A stretch of 63,481 bases of DNA from JAASSS01 sp021767745 (GTDB lineage Bacteria; Pseudomonadota; Gammaproteobacteria; UBA5335), in the NCBI GenBank assembly GCA_034189165.1, contig JAXHVN010000031.1:1-63481 (forward strand). The letters are read 5' to 3'. Made by a program: the position numbers and the translations under genes. Position 1 is the stretch's first letter, and each line of letters begins with the position of its first letter. Shown here one piece after another: positions 58,286 through 63,481 of this stretch. The notes beneath the pieces are model-generated. The model saw only the letters and a program-made list of their open reading frames with translations, made no database searches and had not been told where the DNA came from.

Positions 58286-59614
58286 ATGCCGCTTCGCCAT
58301 GCCCTGTTGATCGCCAGCCGCTGGCTGTGCCTCGCCACTCTGGCCTGCTTCGCCGCCGCAGCGCCAGCCGCGCCGGTGCTGACGCTGGACCAGGCGATCT
58401 CACGCAGCATGGAGCGGAATCTCGGCGTGCGCGCGGCGGGCCAGGATGTGGATCGGGCGGCCGGCGCCGAGGCCCAGGCGGCGCGACAGACGCCCTCGGA
58501 TACCGGCGTCGACATCAGCGCCGGCCGGCGTGACGACCCCGGGGGCGAGAGCACCGACTTTTTTCTCTCCTTCGCGCAGCAGGTCTGGATCGGTGGCGAG
58601 CGCGGGTTGCGCATGAAGGCCGCGCGCGAGCGCCGTTCCGCCGCCGAGGCCGAGCTCGAGTATCGGCGCACCGCCACCGCCGCCAGCGCGCGCGAGGCGT
58701 ATTTCGACCTGCTGATTGCCGAGCGAGCCGTGGAGACGGCCGTGCAATTGGTCGCCGTGGCCGGCCGGATCGTGACGCTGAACGAGCAACGGCTGCGCCT
58801 GGGCGAAGGCACGCGCATGCAGGTGAACGCCGCCGCCGTTGGCGCGGCGCGGGCGCGGGCAACGCTGGCCGAAGCCGAGCGGCGCGTCGTGCAGGCCCGC
58901 CTGCGGCTGAACCTGCTGCTGGGCGAGGCACCCTCGCACGAGTTCGTCACCGAGGGTCGCCTGCAGCCGGCGCCCGTGCCATTGCGCCAGGCGGATCAGC
59001 TGGTGCAGCTGGCCCTGGAACGTCGCGCCGATCTGCAGGCCGCGGCGCAGCGGGTGGCCGCCCGCCGCAGCGAACAGCGCCTGGCGCAGAAGCTGCTGAT
59101 TCCCGAACCGACCTTCTACGGCTATTACGAGCAGGAGCAGGAGAGCGAGATCCTCGGCGCCGGCGTCTCGCTGCCGCTGCCGCTGCTCTACCAGTACGAG
59201 GGCGAACAGCGCATCGCCGCCGCCGAGCTGGCGCGCGAGAAGACCGAGCGCGAGCTACTGCAGCTGCAGGTGGAGCAGCAGGTGCTGGGGGCGCTGGCGG
59301 ACTACCGGGCCGCGGCGCTGCAGGTGGAGGCGGTTGGCGAGGCGATGCTCGAGGCGGCACTGGAGAACGTACAGCTGGTGCAGCGGGCCGTCGCGGCCGG
59401 CAAGTTCGCTGCTCCGGCGCTCACCAGCGCACAGGACAACTACCTCTCGGTCCGCGAGACCTATCTGGATGCGCTACGCGCACTCGCCGCCGCCGGCAGC
59501 GCCCTGGAGCGCGCGACGGGCGGACTGGTGGCGCTCGAGGCACGGCGGGCGCCGCCGGTGCCGGCGGCCATGCCGGACCGAATCTCACCCTGGCAGGCAG
59601 ATCATGGCGAATGA
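58286..59614 (+). CDS. TolC-family outer-membrane factor of a heavy-metal efflux system (CzcC/CusC type)
   Basis: This 442-residue protein is the outer-membrane channel of a tripartite pump. An N-terminal signal peptide (MPLRHALLIASRWLCLATLA) ends near AAPAAPV with no lipobox Cys, unlike the lipoprotein CusC. Two outer-membrane-factor repeats with long helices follow, e.g. LTLDQAISRSMERNLGVRAA and TAASAREAYFDLLIAERAVE. No clear ribosome site is visible. Its end overlaps the membrane-fusion gene by 11 bases. Confidence 0.9.
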   Translation: MPLRHALLIASRWLCLATLACFAAAAPAAPVLTLDQAISRSMERNLGVRAAGQDVDRAAGAEAQAARQTPSDTGVDISAGRRDDPGGESTDFFLSFAQQVWIGGERGLRMKAARERRSAAEAELEYRRTATAASAREAYFDLLIAERAVETAVQLVAVAGRIVTLNEQRLRLGEGTRMQVNAAAVGAARARATLAEAERRVVQARLRLNLLLGEAPSHEFVTEGRLQPAPVPLRQADQLVQLALERRADLQAAAQRVAARRSEQRLAQKLLIPEPTFYGYYEQEQESEILGAGVSLPLPLLYQYEGEQRIAAAELAREKTERELLQLQVEQQVLGALADYRAAALQVEAVGEAMLEAALENVQLVQRAVAAGKFAAPALTSAQDNYLSVRETYLDALRALAAAGSALERATGGLVALEARRAPPVPAAMPDRISPWQADHGE

Positions 59615-61133
59615 TGCATCCGATGATGGCCGCGAGGGCACCGACCGCCGACACGCATCGGACGGGGCGCAAGAGCACCGGCAGCGGCGCGGACCGCTCG
59701 GGCGCCTGCGCGCGCTCTCGGCCGCGGCCTGGCTCGCAGTCGGGCTGAGCGTCCTCTCGCTGGTCCTCGCCGGCGCCCTGCTGCTGCTGTGGCTGGAACC
59801 ATTCGACAGTGGCTCGTCGGCATCGAACAGCCCCGACGACGGCCCACCGGCGAGTCAGGCGCAACCCGGCAGCGCCGATACCCGGCGCGGCGGCCCGGCA
59901 GGGCGAGGTACGGAACTCGCCCCGCCGGCACCGGCCAATCTGTCTGCCCAGGGGGGCACGCCGCGAGCGGGCAGTTCGGCAGCCGACCTGCCACGCACGC
60001 TGCGCCTGACGGCAGCGCAGTTCGAGCGCATGACGCTGGATCTGGTACCGGTGCAGGCCGGCAGCGCAGAGGCAGTGATCACCGCGCCGGCGACCGTCAT
60101 CTTCGATCAGGAGCGCGTCACCGAGCTCGGCCCACGGGTGGAGGCCAAGCTCGTGCGCATGATCGCCGGGCTCGGTGAGTGGGTGGAGGCCGGTGCGGCC
60201 GTGGCGGTGTTCGACAGCGTGGCGGTCGGCCAGGCCAAGGCACGGCATCTGGCGCTGGAGGCGCGATTGGAGACGGCCGGCGCCGAATATGAACGGGAAC
60301 GCGGGCTCGCCCGCCAGCAGATCAGCAGCGAGGCCGAAGTGCTGGCAGCACGGGCGCGCTTTCGCGAGGCGCAGGCCGAGGCACAGGCGAGCCGGGAGAC
60401 GCTGCGCCTGTACGGGCTCTCACGCCAGGAGATCGAGCAGATCCAGGCGGGCCAGGACGCACGGCTTTCGACCTACCGGCTACACACGCCGCAGGCCGGC
60501 TACGTGCAACGCCGGGCACTGCGTCCCGGGCAGACCGTGCGAGGCGACCAGACCCCCATCCGGATCGTCGACCCGAGCCGGATGTGGGTGGAGATCGCCG
60601 CCTTCGAGCAGGCACTGCCACGGCTGGACACCGGCCAGCCGCTGCGCCTGACGGTTCGGGCACTGCCGCAGCAGGAGTTCGATGGCGAAGTGTTCTGGAT
60701 CTCCGATGCGCTGGACCGCGAGGCGCGCACCGTACGTCTGCTGGGCCAGGTACCGAATCCGGAGCGAGCCCTGCGGGCGGGCATGTTCGGCGAGGTGGCC
60801 ATCCGCACCCGGGCGGATGCCGCCTCGGCCCTGGTCCCGGTCACGGCCGTGCAGCGCCTGGAAGGACAATCGGTGGTGTTCCGGCCGACCGCGCAGCAAC
60901 GGACGTTCCGCGCCGAACCGGTCGCCACCGGGGCGGAGGCCGACGGCTACCTCGAAATCATCGGTGGCCCGGCGCCCGGTGCACAGGTGGTCGCCGAGGG
61001 TGCTTTCGAGCTGAAGACGGCGTTCACCGCCGCGGCCAAGTCCGGTCAGTTGCCCGCGGCGCCGGCGGCCGACGCCGGTGCCGGTGCCGGTGCCGGTGCC
61101 GGCAATGACGCAACGGCCGACGGCGGAGACTGA
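59604..61133 (+). CDS. Periplasmic membrane-fusion adaptor of a heavy-metal RND efflux system (CzcB/CusB type)
   Basis: This adaptor links the RND pump to the outer-membrane channel. The start at 59604 (MANDASDDGREG) gives 509 residues: a charged cytoplasmic N terminus, one membrane anchor (about 40-63), a long low-complexity linker (65-130), then the barrel-sandwich (VITAPATVIFDQERVTELGP), helical hairpin (about 210-265) and beta-barrel (RRALRPGQTVRGDQTPIRIV). The C terminus ends in an AGAGAGAGAG tail encoded by a hexanucleotide repeat. No Met- or His-rich metal-binding cluster is seen. It ends 6 bases before the RND start. Confidence 0.9.
   Translation: MANDASDDGREGTDRRHASDGAQEHRQRRGPLGRLRALSAAAWLAVGLSVLSLVLAGALLLLWLEPFDSGSSASNSPDDGPPASQAQPGSADTRRGGPAGRGTELAPPAPANLSAQGGTPRAGSSAADLPRTLRLTAAQFERMTLDLVPVQAGSAEAVITAPATVIFDQERVTELGPRVEAKLVRMIAGLGEWVEAGAAVAVFDSVAVGQAKARHLALEARLETAGAEYERERGLARQQISSEAEVLAARARFREAQAEAQASRETLRLYGLSRQEIEQIQAGQDARLSTYRLHTPQAGYVQRRALRPGQTVRGDQTPIRIVDPSRMWVEIAAFEQALPRLDTGQPLRLTVRALPQQEFDGEVFWISDALDREARTVRLLGQVPNPERALRAGMFGEVAIRTRADAASALVPVTAVQRLEGQSVVFRPTAQQRTFRAEPVATGAEADGYLEIIGGPAPGAQVVAEGAFELKTAFTAAAKSGQLPAAPAADAGAGAGAGAGNDATADGGD
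61074..61103 (+). repeat. Hexanucleotide repeat in the adaptor gene
   Basis: Four tandem GCCGGT units plus a GCCGGC encode the alternating Ala-Gly tail of the adaptor. Changes in copy number would keep the frame. The right-hand contig begins at the last GCCGGT unit, so the assembly broke in this repeat. Confidence 0.85.
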
Positions 61134-61212
61134 GCGGGCATGATCAACCGGCTTGTGCAGTTCGCGCTCACCAACCGGGTGCTGGTGTTCGCCGCCCTGC
61201 TCGCCGTGCTGA
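61092..61212 (+). repeat. Left copy of a 121-base duplication flanking the assembly gap
   Basis: This stretch holds the end of the adaptor gene and the first 24 codons of the RND gene (ATG at 61140). It is identical to 61313-61433. The ORF runs straight into Ns, so the left copy is not a separate gene fragment to be annotated as functional. Confidence 0.9.
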
Positions 61213-61312
61213 NNNNNNNNNNNNNNNNNNNNNNNNNNNNNNNNNNNNNNNNNNNNNNNNNNNNNNNNNNNNNNNNNNNNNNNNNNNNNNNNNNNNNNNN
61301 NNNNNNNNNNNN
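61213..61312. other. Assembly gap of exactly 100 Ns
   Basis: A run of 100 Ns separates two identical 121-base flanks, which is the pattern of two overlapping contigs scaffolded with a default-size gap. The true sequence is most likely continuous, with the adaptor gene followed directly by one RND gene. Confidence 0.95.
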
Positions 61313-61433
61313 GCCGGTGCCGGCAATGACGCAACGGCCGACGGCGGAGACTGAGCGGGCATGATCAACCGGCTTGTGCAGTTCGCGCTCACCAACCGGG
61401 TGCTGGTGTTCGCCGCCCTGCTCGCCGTGCTGA
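61313..61433 (+). repeat. Right copy of the 121-base duplication
   Basis: Identical to 61092-61212. It repeats the adaptor stop codon and the RND start (ATG at 61361) and continues into the intact RND frame. Confidence 0.9.
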
Positions 61434-63481
61434 TCGGCGGCGGCTGGACGGTCGCCAGCCTGCCGCGCGATGCCTATCCGGACGTGACGCCGCCGATGGT
61501 GCGCATCTTCACCGTCAGCCCTGGGTTGTCTCCGGTCGATGTGGAGAAGCGCATCAGCTATCCCGTGTCGATCGCCATGTATGGCCTGCCACGGCTGGAT
61601 CGTATTCAGAGCACCTCGGTGTTCGGGCTCTCGCGCGTCACGGTCTACTTCAAGGATGGCACGGACGTCTACTTCGCCCGCAGACTGGTGATGGAGCGCC
61701 TGCAGGTGGCTCGGCAGGAGATTCCCGAGGCGCTCGGCGTTCCGCAGCTCGGCCCGATCACCACCGCGCTCGGCCGAGTATTGATGTACACGGTCGAGAA
61801 CGAGCCGGGCTACGACTATTCGCTGATGGAGCGCCGCACGGCACAGGACTGGCTGGTCGGCCGGCGGCTGCGCACCGTGCCGAACGTGACCGACGTGCTC
61901 TCCATCGGCGGCTTCGTGCGTCAGTTCCAGGTGGAGCTGGATCCGCAGGCATTGCTCGCGCGCGGCCTCACCGTGGGCGATGTGCGGGCGGCGCTGATGG
62001 CGAACAACCGCAACGTCGGCGCCTCGTTCATCAACCGCGCGGGCGAGGAATACATCGTGCGCGGCTTCGGCTGGATCGGCCCGGACCAGCAGGGTCTGGG
62101 CGACATCCGACGCATCGTGCTGGCCGAATACCAGGGGCGTCCGGTCTACGTGCGCGACGTCGCCGCGGTCAGCTTCGGCCCGGCCATCCGTCGTGGGGCG
62201 CTCATCGCCAATGGCGAGGAGGCGGTGGGCGGCTACGTGCTGAAGCTGATCTATGCGCCGACGCAGAAGCTGCTCGAGGCGGTCGAGCAGCGGATCGAGG
62301 AGATCAATGCCATCCTGCCCGAGGGCATGGTCGTGCGCCCCTTCTACACCCAGCAGCAGCTGATCGACGCTGCCATCACCACCGTCGAACACGCGCTGCG
62401 CGACGGCTTCGTGCTGGTGCTGATCTTTTTGTGGATCTTCCTCGGCAACCTGCGCTCGGCGCTGATCGTGATCGCCAGCCTGCCCTTGGCGGCACTGGTT
62501 GCCTTCCTGGCCATGCACTTCGTCGGGCTATCCGCGAATCTGATGAGCCTGAGCGGGCTGGCGATCGGCATCGGCATGATCATCGACGGCTCGGTCGTGA
62601 TGATGGAGAACATCTTCCGCCACCTGGAAGCGCAGGACGACGGCGAAGACGGTCCCTCCATCCAGGAACTGGTGCGCACGGCCGCGGGCGAGGTCGCCCA
62701 GCCGATCGTGTTCTCGGTAACCATCATCATCATCGTCTTCCTGCCGCTGTTCTCGCTGCAGGGCAACGAGGGCAAGCTGTTCTCGCCGATGGCCTACTCC
62801 GTGAGCTTTGCCTTGGTCGGCGCCCTGCTGGCGGCGCTGACGGTGGTGCCGGTGCTCTGCACGCTCGCCTTCTCGCGACGCACCAAGGTGGAGGAACCGC
62901 GCCTGATCGGCTGGCTGAAACGGGGTTATCGGCCGATCCTGCACGGGGCGACGGCGCACCCGGTGATCGTGCTGCTGCTGGCCATCGGCGCCTTCGGCTC
63001 GAGCCTCGCCATCTTCCCGCGCCTTGGGACCGAGTTCGTACCGCCGCTGCGCGAGGGCACGCTACTGGTGCAGTCGCTCCTGCCGCCCGGCGCCAATCTG
63101 CCGAGTTCGATCGAGTTCACCAAGAAGATGCAGGCGGCGCTGGGCGAACTGCCGGAAGTCGAGGGCGTCTATTCGCGCGTCGGCCGGGCCGAGGTGGGCG
63201 GCGATCCGGCGCTGGTGAATGTCATCACCTCCATCGTCACGCTCCAGAAGCTCGGTACTTGGTCTACCGAACGCGACTATGCCGCGTTGCAGACGGCGGT
63301 GACCGAGGCACTGAATGACGGCTTCCCCGGCGTCAACCACACGCTCAGTCAGCCGATCCAGATGCGTAGCAACGAACTCATCACCGGGGTGCTTTCGCAG
63401 TTGGTGGTCAGCATCTACGGGCCGGATCTGGCGACGCTGCGCGACCTGGGTGAGCAGGTGCTCGGCATCGTTCGCAGCGTA
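61361..63481 (+). CDS. Heavy-metal efflux RND pump (CusA/CzcA family), cut by right edge
   Basis: This is the first 707 codons of an inner-membrane proton/metal antiporter. It opens MINRLVQFALTNRVLVFAAL, with SLPRDAYPDVTPPMVRIFTV and the helix-4 motif IGMIIDGSVVMMEN, where D409 and E416 align with CzcA D408 and E415. The position of CzcA D402 is Gly403, as in CusA-type pumps, but the CusA Met ligands equivalent to M573 and M623 (here EGTLLVQSLLP and DPALVNVITS) are absent. The metal is therefore not predictable. Helices 1-6 and the first periplasmic lobe are complete; the rest lies beyond 63481. Confidence 0.92.
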   Translation, partial: MINRLVQFALTNRVLVFAALLAVLIGGGWTVASLPRDAYPDVTPPMVRIFTVSPGLSPVDVEKRISYPVSIAMYGLPRLDRIQSTSVFGLSRVTVYFKDGTDVYFARRLVMERLQVARQEIPEALGVPQLGPITTALGRVLMYTVENEPGYDYSLMERRTAQDWLVGRRLRTVPNVTDVLSIGGFVRQFQVELDPQALLARGLTVGDVRAALMANNRNVGASFINRAGEEYIVRGFGWIGPDQQGLGDIRRIVLAEYQGRPVYVRDVAAVSFGPAIRRGALIANGEEAVGGYVLKLIYAPTQKLLEAVEQRIEEINAILPEGMVVRPFYTQQQLIDAAITTVEHALRDGFVLVLIFLWIFLGNLRSALIVIASLPLAALVAFLAMHFVGLSANLMSLSGLAIGIGMIIDGSVVMMENIFRHLEAQDDGEDGPSIQELVRTAAGEVAQPIVFSVTIIIIVFLPLFSLQGNEGKLFSPMAYSVSFALVGALLAALTVVPVLCTLAFSRRTKVEEPRLIGWLKRGYRPILHGATAHPVIVLLLAIGAFGSSLAIFPRLGTEFVPPLREGTLLVQSLLPPGANLPSSIEFTKKMQAALGELPEVEGVYSRVGRAEVGGDPALVNVITSIVTLQKLGTWSTERDYAALQTAVTEALNDGFPGVNHTLSQPIQMRSNELITGVLSQLVVSIYGPDLATLRDLGEQVLGIVRSV

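Noticed and set aside
1..63481. CRISPR arrays, tRNA or rRNA genes, insertion sequences, phage genes
   Set aside because: No spaced direct repeats, no cloverleaf candidates, no transposase or integrase frames and no terminal inverted repeats were seen.

Overview
The window is a very GC-rich bacterial segment with tightly packed genes and many ATGA or TGATG start/stop overlaps. Gene content and order point to a motile, respiring gammaproteobacterium: a Pseudomonas-type polar flagellar hierarchy with FleQ and sigma-54 promoters, cbb3 cytochrome oxidase, glycogen metabolism and a heavy-metal RND pump. The lineage is inferred from gene content; no rRNA or other phylogenetic marker is present.

Layout: (1) 1-17868, minus strand: flagellar genes reading leftwards, fliS-fliT-fleQ-[pseudo-receiver regulator]-fliEFGHIJK, then fliLMNOPQR-flhB-flhA-flhF (flhF is cut by the window edge). 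(2) 18166-31779, plus strand: fliC-flaG-fliD, then flgBCDEFGHIJKL. Together these give nearly the whole filament, hook, rod, ring and export apparatus; flgA, flgM, flgN, flhG, fliA, motor stator and chemotaxis genes are not in the window. (3) 31879-41097: glycogen and glucan genes glgP, malQ, glgC, glgA, an SDR oxidoreductase, a small four-cysteine protein and glucokinase. (4) 41252-48977: a zinc alcohol dehydrogenase, an Hsp20 chaperone, a PatZ-like acyl-CoA synthetase/acetyltransferase, a GH5 glycosidase, a small acetyltransferase and upp. (5) 49162-58187: ccoNOQP, an unassigned membrane protein gene, ccoGHIS and a TauE/SafE-like gene, behind a probable FNR/Anr-dependent promoter. (6) 58286-63481: a tripartite heavy-metal efflux set (TolC-like, membrane-fusion, RND), with a 100-N assembly gap and a duplicated flank at the start of the RND gene; the RND gene runs off the right edge.

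Regulation readable in the DNA: three sigma-54 promoters with exact GG-N10-GC spacing (before fliL, before the pseudo-receiver gene leading into fliE, and before flgB), a sigma-28-like promoter before fliC, a sigma-70-like promoter before fleQ, a sigma-32-like promoter before hsp20, and an FNR-like box centred at -41.5 of a predicted ccoN start. This fits FleQ plus sigma-54 driving the middle flagellar genes and FliA driving flagellin.

The most unusual element is the gene at 14673-15344. Where Pseudomonas carries fleS-fleR, this genome has one short protein with a degenerate receiver domain joined directly to a Fis-type DNA-binding helix-turn-helix, with no AAA+ domain. Others worth attention are the NPVH (not NPTH) autocleavage motif of FlhB, a PatZ homologue that keeps the acyl-CoA synthetase histidine, an eglucosylceramidase-like GH5 enzyme, and an RND pump whose metal-site residues match neither CusA nor CzcA.
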